Assembly: GCA_000775715.1 (NCBI GenBank)
Contig: JRWQ01000008.1
Location: forward strand, 346,630-410,629
DNA from: Vibrio tubiashii
Lineage (GTDB): Bacteria > Pseudomonadota > Gammaproteobacteria > Enterobacterales > Vibrionaceae
DNA: 64,000 nt
Direction of reading: 5' to 3'
Shown: positions 16,592-25,991 of the stretch, piece after piece
Position numbering within the stretch: position 1 is the stretch's first letter
Layout of the letters: each line of letters begins with the position of its first letter
Translations under genes and position numbers: made by a program
The notes under the pieces: model-generated
Databases searched by the model: none
The model's input: the letters and a program-made list of their open reading frames with translations, nothing else
Told to the model about the DNA's origin: nothing

Positions 16592-18715
16592 TTAGTCGTA
16601 GAACTTAGCGTCAATGCCCGCTCTAGTGAGCAGACCATCACAAGGAGCAAAACGGTCTCCGTATTTCTGTGCGTGTTCGTTCATGATTTCAACTAACTTA
16701 GCAATACCGATCTGATCCATGTAGCGGAATGGACCACCCAAGAATGGAGGGAAACCAATACCGAATATCGCACCAATGTCACCATCTCTCGGACTACGGA
16801 TGATGCCTTCGTCTAAACAGCGTACCGCTTCATTAAGCATAGGTAACACACAACGCATTGCGATCTCTTTTTCACTCAGTTTGGACTCAGGATTTAAACC
16901 GAGCAGTTTATATACCGATTTATCGACCTCTTTCTTTTTACCTTTGTAGGTATAGAAGCCTTTACCGCTCTTACGTCCTTTACGATTGTCGTTAAGTAGC
17001 TTATCGAACACATCCGGGCCTTGGAAGCGATTCCCTAGTTCATTAACCAATATCGGCATAATCTTAGCGCCAATATCCACACCGACCTCATCAAGCAGGG
17101 TGATTGGGCCAACCGGGAAGCCGAAGTTAAGTAATGCGCTATCCAACTGCTCGATTGGCTCACCCGCTAAAAGTACGTTTGCGGCCTCGTTCATATATGG
17201 CGCGAGGATACGGTTAACGTAGAAGCCGGCACAATCTTTAACTACGATAGGCGTCTTGCCTTGCTTACGAGCAAAATCAACAACTGTAGAGATGGTTTCA
17301 TCTGATGTGCTTTCATGAGGAATCACCTCAACCAAAGGCATCTTTTCTACTGGACTGAAGTAGTGCAAACCCACCACGTTTTCTGGACGCTGTGCTTTCT
17401 CTGCAATTTGGTGTATCGGTAATGAGGAGGTGTTGGTCGCAAAGATCGTACTCTCTTTACCATTTGCCTCGATGTCAGCAACCATCTGCTGTTTTAGGCT
17501 CAGATCTTCGAACACAGCTTCAACAACGATATCGGTATGATTAAAATTAGTGAAATCTGTGCCGCCGGAAAGCTGTAACATTTTACTTTGCAACTGTGCT
17601 TTCGAAATGATACGACGCTTTCTCTGCTTATCAAACAGCTTATAGTTGTACTTAAGCGCATTAAGCACACCATCATTTGAAACGTCTTTTATACGTACAG
17701 GGACTTTGGCCTTTGCCACACTGACATGACTGATCCCTGCCCCCATTAAGCCGCCGCCAAGTACCGCAGCTCGCTCAATCGCTTTTGGCTGGGCATCACT
17801 GCCATGCTCTTTTTTCATTTCGGTTGTTGCAAAGAAGATTGAACGTAGAGCTTTTGACTCTGAGGTCATCACCAACTCACCAAAGCGTTCGGCTTCTTTT
17901 TTCTGACCTTTTTCAAAGCCTTTCTCAAGCCCATAACGAATAACTTCTAAAATAGCGTCTGCAGCTGGGTAGTTGCCACGAGTTTTCTCTCTGGTTTTCT
18001 TCGCCGCCTGTTCGAAAATAACTTTACGACCAAGACCCGTGTTCGACATCAACTTCTCTTTAGCTGAAACCTTACGCTTGGCTTTCTTTTTACCTGCATT
18101 TTTCTCAACCAGACTCTTGGCCACATCAAGCAAGATAGTCTCTGGCACCACAGCGTCAACGACACCGAGTTTCTTCGCCTTTTTAGCACGTAACTGTTTG
18201 CCAGTAAGAATCAAATCAAGTGATGGCAATAGACCAATAAGTCGCGGTAAGCGCTGTGTTCCGCCTGAACCAGGCAGCAAACCAAGCTGAACTTCTGGTA
18301 AGCCTAGACGAGTTTTATCTGAGTCTGTACATACGCGGTAATCACATGCCAGAGCAAGCTCTAAACCACCGCCTAAACATGGGCCGTGTATTGCAGCGAC
18401 AACCGGGTAAGGTAGATCAGATAACTGTTGGAACATTTGCTGACCTTTCTCACCCAAGGCTTGAGCTTCTTGCGCACTCGCACAAGCGTCAAGCATGCGA
18501 ACATCGGCACCCGCGATAAAGTTGTCTGGTTTTAAAGAGTGAACAACCAAGCCTTTAATCACGGCCCCCTTCTCTTTGAGCTGAGCAAAAATAGCTTCCA
18601 TCTCTTTCGCAAATGCAGCTTGAAGAGTGTTCATTTTTTCGCCAGGGACATCAATAGAAAGCCAAGCGATATCTTGTTCATCGATGGATAAATTAAATGC
18701 AGTATTATCGCTCAT
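16592..18715 (-). CDS. fadJ: Fatty acid oxidation complex alpha subunit FadJ
   Basis: Bifunctional enoyl-CoA hydratase / 3-hydroxyacyl-CoA dehydrogenase, 707 residues (E. coli FadJ 714). N-terminal crotonase domain with '[16 protein letters not shown]', '[20 protein letters not shown]' and '[20 protein letters not shown]'; NAD-binding domain with '[17 protein letters not shown]'; then '[14 protein letters not shown]' and '[17 protein letters not shown]'. It forms a complex with FadI. I start it at 18715, where TAATG overlaps the fadI stop by one base, rather than at a longer in-frame ATG at 18763 inside fadI. It is the second gene of a FadR-controlled fadIJ operon. Confidence 0.96.
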   Translation of the reverse strand: MSDNTAFNLSIDEQDIAWLSIDVPGEKMNTLQAAFAKEMEAIFAQLKEKGAVIKGLVVHSLKPDNFIAGADVRMLDACASAQEAQALGEKGQQMFQQLSDLPYPVVAAIHGPCLGGGLELALACDYRVCTDSDKTRLGLPEVQLGLLPGSGGTQRLPRLIGLLPSLDLILTGKQLRAKKAKKLGVVDAVVPETILLDVAKSLVEKNAGKKKAKRKVSAKEKLMSNTGLGRKVIFEQAAKKTREKTRGNYPAADAILEVIRYGLEKGFEKGQKKEAERFGELVMTSESKALRSIFFATTEMKKEHGSDAQPKAIERAAVLGGGLMGAGISHVSVAKAKVPVRIKDVSNDGVLNALKYNYKLFDKQRKRRIISKAQLQSKMLQLSGGTDFTNFNHTDIVVEAVFEDLSLKQQMVADIEANGKESTIFATNTSSLPIHQIAEKAQRPENVVGLHYFSPVEKMPLVEVIPHESTSDETISTVVDFARKQGKTPIVVKDCAGFYVNRILAPYMNEAANVLLAGEPIEQLDSALLNFGFPVGPITLLDEVGVDIGAKIMPILVNELGNRFQGPDVFDKLLNDNRKGRKSGKGFYTYKGKKKEVDKSVYKLLGLNPESKLSEKEIAMRCVLPMLNEAVRCLDEGIIRSPRDGDIGAIFGIGFPPFLGGPFRYMDQIGIAKLVEIMNEHAQKYGDRFAPCDGLLTRAGIDAKFYD

Positions 18716-20022
18716 TATTCTACCTCCAATACCATAGCGGCACCTAAGCCACCTGCTGCACATGCTGTATTCAATGCTAAACCGCCACCTCTACGTTTAA
18801 GTTCGCGCAATGTCTGAGTGATCATTCGTGCGCCCGTAGCGGCAAAAGGGTGACCATAAGCAAGTGAGCCACCGAGTACATTGAACTTGTCCATATCGAT
18901 TTCACCAATCGCCTTCGAACGACCTAGATTCTCTTGAGCAAACTTGTCGCTAGCAAACATCTTCATGTTAGCAAGCGCCTGCGCTGCAAAAGCCTCATGC
19001 ATATCAATTAAGGTCAGATCAGATAGCTCGATCCCCGCACGCTCAAGCGCGATAGGTGTTGCATAAGAAGGCCCCATCAACATGTCCATTTCTACCCCAA
19101 TGGCAGAGAATGCATACGAACGGATATAGCCCATGATGTCCAAACCAAGCTCCTTCGCTTTGCCTTCGCGCATCAGCATAATTGCCGCTGCTCCGTCCGT
19201 TAGCGGCGTACTGTTTGCGGCAGTTACACTACCGTACTGGCGATCAAACGCCGGACGAAGTTTAGCGTAGCTCTCAAGGACAGAGTCTTCGCGGATATTG
19301 TTATCTTTTGCAATCCACTTTTTGTAAGGTTCAGGGAACGCCGTCATCACCTCACCTTCTATCTTGCCGTCACTCCATGCTTGCGCAGCCAATGTGTGAG
19401 AACGGTGAGCAAGTTCATCTTGAGCTTGACGAGTAATTCCGTGGGACTTAGCCATTTGCTCTGCAGTTTGACCCATAGAGAGACCTGTAGAGTACTCAGC
19501 AACTGCAGGTGGAACGGGCATTAGGTCTTTGAAAGAGAGTGTTTTTAGAATCTTTAGCTTCTGGCTTAGCGTTTTAGCCTTACTCAGAGCCAAAAGATTA
19601 GCGGCGAGTTTTTTCGACACACCAATAGGAAGCACAGAAGTTGAGTCCGCACCACCAGCAATACCCACATCAATCGTTCCCGCCATAATACTTTCAGCAA
19701 CATTGACTGCCGATTGGAAACTGGTCGCACACGCACGAGTCACACTGTATGCATCGGTACCGATGTCCATGCCAGTGCCAAGGACGATTTCTCGTGCAAT
19801 ATTCGGTGCTTCAGGCATTTGAATCACTTGGCCAAACACTACCTGCTCGATAAGTTTCGGATCAATTTCAGTTCGAGCAAGCATGTCGCTTACGACCATC
19901 TTGCCCAAGTCAACTGCGGGTACTTGACTAAATTCTGTACTTTGACGTGCAAACGGCGTGCGCAAGCCTGCGACAATCGCGACACGTTCTCCTGAGCGAG
20001 TTTTCACTTCCTGCTTGCCCAT
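18715..20022 (-). CDS. fadI: Acetyl-CoA acyltransferase FadI (3-ketoacyl-CoA thiolase)
   Basis: Thiolase of beta-oxidation, 435 residues (E. coli FadI 436), forming a complex with FadJ. The nucleophilic Cys is in '[18 protein letters not shown]', the catalytic His in '[17 protein letters not shown]', and the second Cys in '[15 protein letters not shown]'. The start ATG at 20022 has AAGGAG upstream. The leader carries a good sigma-70 promoter with a FadR operator on its start point. Compared with the FadBA pair, FadIJ-type enzymes serve mainly anaerobic and long-chain degradation in E. coli. Confidence 0.97.
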   Translation of the reverse strand: MGKQEVKTRSGERVAIVAGLRTPFARQSTEFSQVPAVDLGKMVVSDMLARTEIDPKLIEQVVFGQVIQMPEAPNIAREIVLGTGMDIGTDAYSVTRACATSFQSAVNVAESIMAGTIDVGIAGGADSTSVLPIGVSKKLAANLLALSKAKTLSQKLKILKTLSFKDLMPVPPAVAEYSTGLSMGQTAEQMAKSHGITRQAQDELAHRSHTLAAQAWSDGKIEGEVMTAFPEPYKKWIAKDNNIREDSVLESYAKLRPAFDRQYGSVTAANSTPLTDGAAAIMLMREGKAKELGLDIMGYIRSYAFSAIGVEMDMLMGPSYATPIALERAGIELSDLTLIDMHEAFAAQALANMKMFASDKFAQENLGRSKAIGEIDMDKFNVLGGSLAYGHPFAATGARMITQTLRELKRRGGGLALNTACAAGGLGAAMVLEVE

Positions 20023-20041
20023 TGTTTCTCCTTAATTATAG

Positions 20042-20085
20042 AGGTCTGACCAGAGTCATTGTAACGAAAATGTTAACTCTATCAA
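20042..20085 (-). promoter_or_regulatory. fadIJ promoter with FadR operator
   Basis: On the minus strand a -35 TTGATA (20085-20080) and -10 TACAAT (20063-20058) are 16 bases apart. TGGTCAGACCT at 20052-20042 matches the FadR core TGGTCNGACCA at 10 of 11 positions and overlaps the predicted start point, consistent with repression in the absence of long-chain acyl-CoA. Confidence 0.75.
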
Positions 20086-20216
20086 ACGCTCGTTTGAATA
20101 AACGTGACTTCTAACCGATTCGAAAATCCTATTCAACAATGGATTTGTCTAATCAATTAGGATGAGGACTAGATAGGCAAGGCTCTAAGAGTAGTTTAAA
20201 TTGATGAATGACAAGC

Positions 20217-20385
20217 AAAAAAAAACCACACAAAACTGTGTGGTTGGAATGTATAAAGCAATTAACTTACGCCAATTGAAATAATCAGTTTCCTGATTAG
20301 GAGAAAGTAAAGTCAGCCTTCAAAAGGAAGTGTCATCTTGCTCAACTTGTCAGTGTAAACACCGACTAGATGACAGGTGTTACTA
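20217..20385 (-). ncRNA. Candidate small RNA (or leader attenuator) upstream of fadI
   Basis: On the minus strand a strong intrinsic terminator lies at 20245-20217: a 9-bp AACCACACA-type stem with a four-base loop, directly followed by nine Ts. No gene on that strand ends here; the nearest upstream gene is divergent. Upstream of it are a perfect 7-bp hairpin with a GAAA tetraloop (20299-20282), a CCTT/AAGG mini-hairpin and a larger GTAACACC-type stem. A TATAGT at 20387-20382 could be a -10, giving an RNA of about 160 bases; no good -35 is seen. There is no plausible coding frame. I read it as a Hfq-type sRNA; a regulated leader of fadI is the alternative. Confidence 0.5.
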
Positions 20386-20601
20386 TAACCGTTAGAGTTT
20401 GCTAGATTTTGAAATAGATCAATTTTAAGTGGATTACTGCCTTATAGACACATTTATATTTAATATCACCCACTAAACAAACTATAAATAGCTTACGTGC
20501 AGTCAACCAAGTTGCTATAGACAGGTTTGTTTGCTAAACGACATATAAGTGCGATAGCACCACACAATAATAAGAATCACAGAGCAACCAGGGAGGCTCC
20601 T
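20386..20601. other. Intergenic region before the sigma-factor gene
   Basis: AT-rich stretch between the candidate sRNA (minus) and the ECF sigma gene (plus). It should hold their divergent promoters; several TATAAT-like hexamers are present but none with a clear -35. No gene seen. Confidence 0.4.
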
Positions 20602-21165
20602 GTGTCAATCATCAATTTTTTCGGAAAGAAAAAATCCAAAGATCCGGTCAACTCGGATATGGACAGACAAAGAAAGTACGAGGCGCTTGTCAGAGCCTAT
20701 CACAGAGACCTTTATCGCTACGCATATTGGCTATGTAAAGATACAACCATTTCAGAAGATCTGGTTCAGGAAACTTGCTTACGCGCATGGAAGTCTCTTG
20801 ATAGTCTTCAAGACGAGAAAGCCGCTAAATCATGGCTCATCACCATACTTAGACGAGAAAACGCGCGTAGATTCGAACGTAAACAGTTTGATTTGGTGGA
20901 TATCGACGATCATGGCAATGATGCCAAGGTTTCCGACGATCCACACCACCAAACACAATGGATTCAAGCGCAAATAATGAAACTCGAAGAGGATTATCGT
21001 GAGCCCTTATTCCTCCAAGTTGTAGGTGGGTTCAGCGGTGAAGAGATCGGTGAGATCCTCAACTTAAATAAGAATACGGTGATGACTCGCCTATTTAGAG
21101 CGAGGAATCAACTCAAAGAAATGTTAGATTCAGACAACACTCACAGGGGGCAGCAAAATGGATGA
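20602..21165 (+). CDS. ECF-type RNA polymerase sigma factor
   Basis: A 187-residue sigma-70 family protein of the extracytoplasmic-function type. Region 2 is 'YEALVRAYHRDLYRYAYWLC' to 'EDLVQETCLRAWKSLDSL', with 'SWLITILRREN'; region 4 is 'GGFSGEEIGEILNLNKNTVM' to 'RLFRARNQLKEML'. I use the GTG at 20602, preceded by AGGGAGG, rather than an upstream TTG (20527) with no ribosome binding site. Eight bases overlap with the anti-sigma gene. It corresponds by position to V. cholerae VC1045. Its regulon is unknown to me; neighbouring fatty-acid uptake genes are obvious candidates. Confidence 0.9.
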   Translation: MSIINFFGKKKSKDPVNSDMDRQRKYEALVRAYHRDLYRYAYWLCKDTTISEDLVQETCLRAWKSLDSLQDEKAAKSWLITILRRENARRFERKQFDLVDIDDHGNDAKVSDDPHHQTQWIQAQIMKLEEDYREPLFLQVVGGFSGEEIGEILNLNKNTVMTRLFRARNQLKEMLDSDNTHRGQQNG

Positions 21166-21886
21166 ATTAGAATTTCGCCGACGCATTATGTCCGATCCTA
21201 AACAGCGGGATAGTGAGATTAATGCCGCAATAAAAGCCAATGAACAAAATGCTCAATTTGCCGAAGAACTTTTAGACCTAGACAAACAGATTGCAAAAGC
21301 GATGGCTGTCGATGTACCTGAAGATCTCGCCGATCGAATTTTGTTCCATCAACCTTCATCGGTTGAAGACAAAGTTGTTAGGCCTAACTTTGTAAGGAAG
21401 GCGATGGCCATGGCGGCATCGGTTGCGTTTGTCGCAGGCTTACTCGTTGGTCAAGTTAACTGGGGTAATATTGTCGTCCCTCCTGCACAAGCAAGCTTAG
21501 CAACAACTGCACTCAAGCATGTGGTCGCAGAAAAACCATTTGTGCAGAACCTCGACGAACAGGTTAAATCTTCGCAGATTAACGCTAAAATGATGCCATT
21601 TGATCATCAGCTTTCAGAAACTTTTCCTTACCACGTCTACTACTTAAATCACTGCGGTTTTGGTCAATCCAACGCGCTACACATGGTGTTCCAAGGTGAA
21701 AAAGGTAAAGTCACACTATTTTTGGCCGGCATTCCATCCGAGCAAACTGTCGACTTCAATGAAGACGGCATGGCAGGTGTTGTAGAGCCCCTGGGTAATA
21801 CCAGCATGATCCTTGTCGGGGATGAAGGTGAAGATGTGGCTAAGATCGCTGAAAGCATAAGCAAAATCATCAAACCTGCATTTTAA
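21158..21886 (+). CDS. Putative anti-sigma factor, DUF3379 family
   Basis: A 242-residue single-pass membrane protein. The first 80 residues are a charged cytoplasmic domain ('MDELEFRRRIMSDPKQRDSE'), one membrane span lies at about 85-105 ('AMAMAASVAFVAGLLVGQV'), and the rest is periplasmic, with one Cys in 'YYLNHCGFG'. The layout and the eight-base overlap with the sigma gene are those of a cognate anti-sigma factor; DUF3379 is the family I associate with it. It lacks an obvious zinc-binding HxxxCxxC motif. The start has GGGGG upstream. A terminator follows. Confidence 0.78.
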   Translation: MDELEFRRRIMSDPKQRDSEINAAIKANEQNAQFAEELLDLDKQIAKAMAVDVPEDLADRILFHQPSSVEDKVVRPNFVRKAMAMAASVAFVAGLLVGQVNWGNIVVPPAQASLATTALKHVVAEKPFVQNLDEQVKSSQINAKMMPFDHQLSETFPYHVYYLNHCGFGQSNALHMVFQGEKGKVTLFLAGIPSEQTVDFNEDGMAGVVEPLGNTSMILVGDEGEDVAKIAESISKIIKPAF

Positions 21887-21918
21887 CAAAATGATAACAT
21901 TTTGTGATCCACATCATG

Positions 21919-21950
21919 GCTTGAGCATCCCGCTCAAGCCATTTTTTTAG
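21919..21950 (+). terminator. Terminator after the sigma/anti-sigma pair
   Basis: GGCTTGAG pairs with CTCAAGCC around a six-base loop and is followed by seven Ts. Confidence 0.85.
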
Positions 21951-22153
21951 CATTTAATTAGAGCTATAGCTCTAAAAAGGTGTTTTTTGCAGCATATTCC
22001 TGCCAGATAGACATCATTTCCATAATTTTATCGCCTTTATCGGCAATGGTCGGATTTCTATATCTTATACTTGAGTCTAGTATCAGCCACCACTGAGCTT
22101 TTGCTCAATTAATATCGTCCACTTAGAGACGAATAAAAAAGGAATAAGCACAA

Positions 22154-23464
22154 ATGAACAAGACGCGTCTGTTTCAAAAATCGCTGCTAGCAGTGACAAT
22201 CGCAACCGCTACTTTAGCTTCGCAGCAAGCTCTCGCTGCCGGCTTCCAACTTAACTCTCAATCAGCAACTGGTCTAGGCCGTGCATTTGCTGGTGACGCT
22301 GTTATTGCTGATAACGCTTCTGTTATGTCACGCAACGCAGCAGCAATGTCTCTCTTTGACCGTACTGAAATCTCAGTTGGTTTTAATGTTATTGATTCAA
22401 AAGTAGAAATTAAAGATCCTACTTACACCCAACCCCCAGCAGCTGGTGGAAGTGTTACTTCACTAGACAATACTACTAATGATGCTACTTCAGTTGTTCC
22501 TAACCTTTATCTTCTTCATCCAGTAAATGACCAATTTGCTGTTGGTTTGGGTATCTACTCAAACTTCGGTACAACAAATGAGTTTGATGATAGTTGGGGA
22601 GCAAAAACAGGTGTAGTAGCTGGTAGCACAGTAGTACCTGGGGCAGATGCATTTGGCGGTGTAACTAATGTAACTACTACTAACATTTTACTCGCTGCTT
22701 CATACCGTATTAATGAGCAGTGGAGTATTGGTGGTGGCCTAGATATTATCTATGGCGAAGGTGAACTAAAACGTCAATCGGAAATGAACGTTTTGGCAGC
22801 ACCTGGAACAACAACTACGCAACAACTAATGGATATTGATGCTTCCGGTTGGGCTGTCGGCTTTAACTTAGGTACAGTGTTCGAATTGGATGAAAACAAC
22901 CGTTTCGGTCTAAGCTACCACTACAGCCCTGAAAAAGAGGTGAGCGGTACAGTTTCTTACCAAGGCAACTCAAATATCGGCGATCTTAAAATCCCACTCC
23001 CAGATATGTTTGAGTTCTCCGGTTACCACCGCATTGAAGATTCTTCTTTCGCAGTACACTATAGTGTGCAATGGATTGGCTGGAGTGCTTTCGATCGCCT
23101 TGCAACAACCAACGGCACGGTAATTAAAGAGTACAAATGGAAAGACACTTTCCACTACGCTATCGGTGGTACTTACTACGTAAATGAAAACTGGGAAGCG
23201 CGTATCGGCTACATGTACGATGAAGGTGTACAAGACGAACTAACTTCAGTATCTGTACCTGACTCTGATCGTCAGTGGTTCTCTGCTGGTGCGACTTACC
23301 ACATCAATAAAGATCAAACAGTCGACCTTGGTTTCACTTACCTAATAGGTAAAGACAAACAAGTAAACGACACAATTGGTACAGCACCAGCTCAAGTCAA
23401 ACTAGACACGACGACTAAAGCATCAGCTATCCTATTCGGTGCTCAATACACACACCGTTTCTAA
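22154..23464 (+). CDS. fadL: FadL-family long-chain fatty acid outer-membrane channel (paralogue 1)
   Basis: Outer-membrane beta-barrel for uptake of long-chain fatty acids and other hydrophobics; 436 residues with a signal peptide cut at 'QQALA|AGFQLN'. The family N-terminal hatch 'GFQLNSQSATGLGRAFAGDA' is clear and the chain ends 'GAQYTHRF'. The usual NPA motif of the family is changed to NAA in 'SRNAAAMSLF'. It is the first of two tandem fadL genes, as in V. cholerae (VC1043/VC1042). A terminator separates it from the second copy, so the two are transcribed independently. It may be specialised for other ligands. Confidence 0.93.
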   Translation: MNKTRLFQKSLLAVTIATATLASQQALAAGFQLNSQSATGLGRAFAGDAVIADNASVMSRNAAAMSLFDRTEISVGFNVIDSKVEIKDPTYTQPPAAGGSVTSLDNTTNDATSVVPNLYLLHPVNDQFAVGLGIYSNFGTTNEFDDSWGAKTGVVAGSTVVPGADAFGGVTNVTTTNILLAASYRINEQWSIGGGLDIIYGEGELKRQSEMNVLAAPGTTTTQQLMDIDASGWAVGFNLGTVFELDENNRFGLSYHYSPEKEVSGTVSYQGNSNIGDLKIPLPDMFEFSGYHRIEDSSFAVHYSVQWIGWSAFDRLATTNGTVIKEYKWKDTFHYAIGGTYYVNENWEARIGYMYDEGVQDELTSVSVPDSDRQWFSAGATYHINKDQTVDLGFTYLIGKDKQVNDTIGTAPAQVKLDTTTKASAILFGAQYTHRF

Positions 23465-23484
23465 TTTAAGCTAACAACTACAGC

Positions 23485-23514
23485 AAAAGGTCAGCTTCGG
23501 CTGACCTTTTTATT
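23485..23514 (+). terminator. Terminator after first fadL
   Basis: AAAGGTCAG pairs with CTGACCTTT around a CTTCGG loop, followed by TTTATTT. Confidence 0.9.
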
Positions 23515-23792
23515 TACCACTAACCTCTTTATCTCACTCTACTTTTCTTTTACTGGTCTTACCTTTTCGCTTTTTTGAGCGCACAGCTGTACATATATCG
23601 CCCTTTTGATGCTACATGTGTTCGCCGAAAAGTTAGAACATTTCATTAACAAGCAGAATTAAAAACTGCCATATATCATTTTTGAAAGATATTAGTTCAA
23701 AAACAGTTTATACACTGTTTTAAATTTTTAAAGTAATAACTCTAACTCTATCATCGTTCGACGCCAATAAAATCAATTCAGCGAACAACATA
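23515..23792. other. Intergenic region before second fadL, with a partial FadR-like site
   Basis: About 280 bases with the promoter for the second fadL. TGGTCTTACCT at 23554-23564 fits the FadR core at about 9 of 11 positions; it is far from the start codon (about 230 bases), so its role is doubtful. No gene seen. Confidence 0.4.
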
Positions 23793-25100
23793 ATGAGAAC
23801 TAATATAAAACTTTTATCCCTTGCGGTAGCAAGCGGACTGATAATGACGCCTACAACCATTAATGCTGCGGGCTTTCAGCTTGCAGAATATTCAGCGACA
23901 GGTCTCGGTCGTGCGTACGCTGGTGAAGCTGCTATGGCAGACAATGCAAGCGCGCAGTGGCGCAACCCTGCGATGCTAACGTACCTTGAAGGCACTCAAA
24001 TCTCTACCGGCGCGATTTACGTTAACCCAAACATTGACGTTAACGGTAGTGTAGATGGTTCTAAGTCTCTAAACCCTGCGCTTCCAACAACAGAAGCAAG
24101 CTCAAGCGATTTTGCTAACGATGCCATTATTCCCAACCTTTACATCTCCCACCGTTACTCAGACAAACTCGCAGTTGGTTTCGCGCTAGGTACTAACTAC
24201 GGTATGGAAACTAATCTAGGTAATGACTTTGCAGCCTCTCACTTCGGCAACGAGGCTAGTGTGACAACAATGGAAGCAAACCTGAACCTAGCATACAAAC
24301 TCGCCGACTCCGTAAGTGTAGGCGGTGGTGTTCGCTATGTTATGGGAGAGGGAAGTTTTGGGGCAAAAACACCTACAAATAACCTCGTTTCTCCAGGAAA
24401 TGTAACAACCTTAAAATATATGGAAGGTGACGACACTTCTTGGGGCTGGCAAGTGGGCACAGCCTGGCAGATCAACCAAGACCACCGTATTGGTTTTGCA
24501 TACAAGTCAGAAGTTGAGCTAAACCTTGAAGGTTATGCAACGGGAATGGGTTTTAGCCCTGCTCTGGCAAATGCACGCGATAACGGTTCTATGGCACTTG
24601 CACTTCCAGCAACAGCAGAACTGGCTAGTTTTCACCAATTGAACGACAAGCTGGCAATCCACGCGAGCATCAACTGGACTGATTGGAGCAGCTTCGAGAA
24701 GTTAGAAGCACAGCTGGACACATATGGCACGAAGATGGTCAAGGTTGAAAACTGGGAAGACAACTACCGCTTTGCTGTTGGTGCAACTTACCAAGTGGAC
24801 TCTAAACTAGCTGTACGCACTGGTGTTGCTTACGATACATCAGCAGTAAGTGACAAAAACCGTACTATCACTATTCCTGAAACCGATCGTACTTGGCTAA
24901 GCTTTGGTGCATCTTACGAGTTTACGAAGCAGTTCTCACTTGACGGTGGCCTAACTTACATCATTGCTAAAGACGCAAGTATTGTAGAATCTCGCGGATA
25001 TTCTTCTGACGATGCTGCTCAAAATGTCGCAGGACAATTTACTGGCGAAGTATCAGGCAACGTTTGGCTAATTGGTCTACAGGCGAATTACACTTTCTAA
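23793..25100 (+). CDS. fadL: FadL-family long-chain fatty acid outer-membrane channel (paralogue 2)
   Basis: A 435-residue FadL-type porin with a signal peptide cut at 'TINA|AGFQLAE'. The hatch 'GFQLAEYSATGLGRAYAGEA' and the intact NPA motif in 'QWRNPAMLTYLEG' are present, and it ends 'IGLQANYTF'. It is closer to E. coli FadL in these motifs than its upstream neighbour. The two copies share the same plan but differ through most loops, so the duplication is old. The start ATG has no strong ribosome binding site (ACATA before it). Confidence 0.93.
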   Translation: MRTNIKLLSLAVASGLIMTPTTINAAGFQLAEYSATGLGRAYAGEAAMADNASAQWRNPAMLTYLEGTQISTGAIYVNPNIDVNGSVDGSKSLNPALPTTEASSSDFANDAIIPNLYISHRYSDKLAVGFALGTNYGMETNLGNDFAASHFGNEASVTTMEANLNLAYKLADSVSVGGGVRYVMGEGSFGAKTPTNNLVSPGNVTTLKYMEGDDTSWGWQVGTAWQINQDHRIGFAYKSEVELNLEGYATGMGFSPALANARDNGSMALALPATAELASFHQLNDKLAIHASINWTDWSSFEKLEAQLDTYGTKMVKVENWEDNYRFAVGATYQVDSKLAVRTGVAYDTSAVSDKNRTITIPETDRTWLSFGASYEFTKQFSLDGGLTYIIAKDASIVESRGYSSDDAAQNVAGQFTGEVSGNVWLIGLQANYTF

Positions 25101-25121
25101 GTCGTATCGACGATAGAAATT

Positions 25122-25156
25122 AAAAAGGCTTGTTTCATTGCGAACCAAGCCTTTTT
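25122..25156. terminator. Bidirectional terminator between fadL and mlaA
   Basis: AAAAAGGCTTG pairs with CAAGCCTTTTT across a 13-base loop between convergent genes. Confidence 0.85.
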
Positions 25157-25172
25157 GCTGATAGTGCGAACG

Positions 25173-25928
25173 CTAGAAATCTTCTAGATATTCATCTAAA
25201 AAGTCTTCTTCGTCAGCGTTAAAAGTTTCTTGTTCTATTTCAGCATTGAAGTCTTGACGCTGAAGATAGGCATCACGCGCGACTGCATATGGGTCTGGAG
25301 AGCGTTCAAGCATCACTTCTTGATTCACGAGTGCAGCACGACTTTCCATTCCCTCTAATGCCCATTTACCTAAGCCTGCCCAAACGTTTAGGAACGATAA
25401 AGGTATGTAGGTTTGATCAACAAAGTCTGCGGTTTCTCTAACCGTCCATGGACCGTATCCGGGAACCATTACATAAGGGCCATTGCCTACACCATAGTGC
25501 CCTACTGCATCGCCAAAGGTTTTCTCATTATGATCGGTAATACCCGCCTCTGAAGCGACATCAATAAGCCCAACTAAACCAATAGTTGAGTTAATCCAAA
25601 AACGGTTAAAGTGATCAAGTGCCTTGCCTCCATTACCCATGATTAGGTTGTTAATCATGCTAGCAGGCTCATCCAAATTACTTAGAAAGTTACTAATCCC
25701 GCTACGAATCGGCGTAGGAACATAATTAACATAAGCGAGAGAGACCGGACGAACGAAATAAGGGTCTAAGTAGTCATAGTTAAGCGCCCACATTGAGCGG
25801 TTAAAACTCTCAAATGGATCATTTACTTGCGGTTCATTGAATGCAGAATCGTCTTTAGGCGCTGACGCACACCCACCTAGCCCAAGGACTAGAAACAACA
25901 TCCATATCTGCGGTTTGATTGTTCTCAT
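25173..25928 (-). CDS. mlaA: MlaA/VacJ phospholipid-trafficking lipoprotein
   Basis: Outer-membrane lipoprotein of the Mla pathway, which with OmpC-type porins removes misplaced phospholipids from the outer leaflet and hands them to MlaC. About 251 residues from 25928, with lipobox 'LGLGGC'. Family motifs: 'NDPFESFNRSMWALNYDYLD', 'VNYVPTPIRSGISNFLSNLD', 'GHYGVGNGPYVMVPGYGPWT' and 'RSPDPYAVARDAYLQRQDF'. Longer frames upstream run into a terminator hairpin (25945-25971), so the start is 25928 or 25943. The C-terminus is acidic. It follows ccmI but is insulated from it by that terminator. Confidence 0.92.
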   Translation of the reverse strand: MRTIKPQIWMLFLVLGLGGCASAPKDDSAFNEPQVNDPFESFNRSMWALNYDYLDPYFVRPVSLAYVNYVPTPIRSGISNFLSNLDEPASMINNLIMGNGGKALDHFNRFWINSTIGLVGLIDVASEAGITDHNEKTFGDAVGHYGVGNGPYVMVPGYGPWTVRETADFVDQTYIPLSFLNVWAGLGKWALEGMESRAALVNQEVMLERSPDPYAVARDAYLQRQDFNAEIEQETFNADEEDFLDEYLEDF

Positions 25929-25940
25929 TATTATTTTGTC

Positions 25941-25972
25941 CATAAAAAAGGCCGGTAATACTACCGGCCTTC
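25941..25972 (-). terminator. Terminator between ccmI and mlaA
   Basis: On the minus strand AAGGCCGGTA pairs with TACCGGCCTT around a GTAT-type loop and runs into TTTTTT, ending the ccm operon. The mlaA start lies only a few bases after it. Confidence 0.85.
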
Positions 25973-25991
25973 GCGTATCCATAATCAATAC

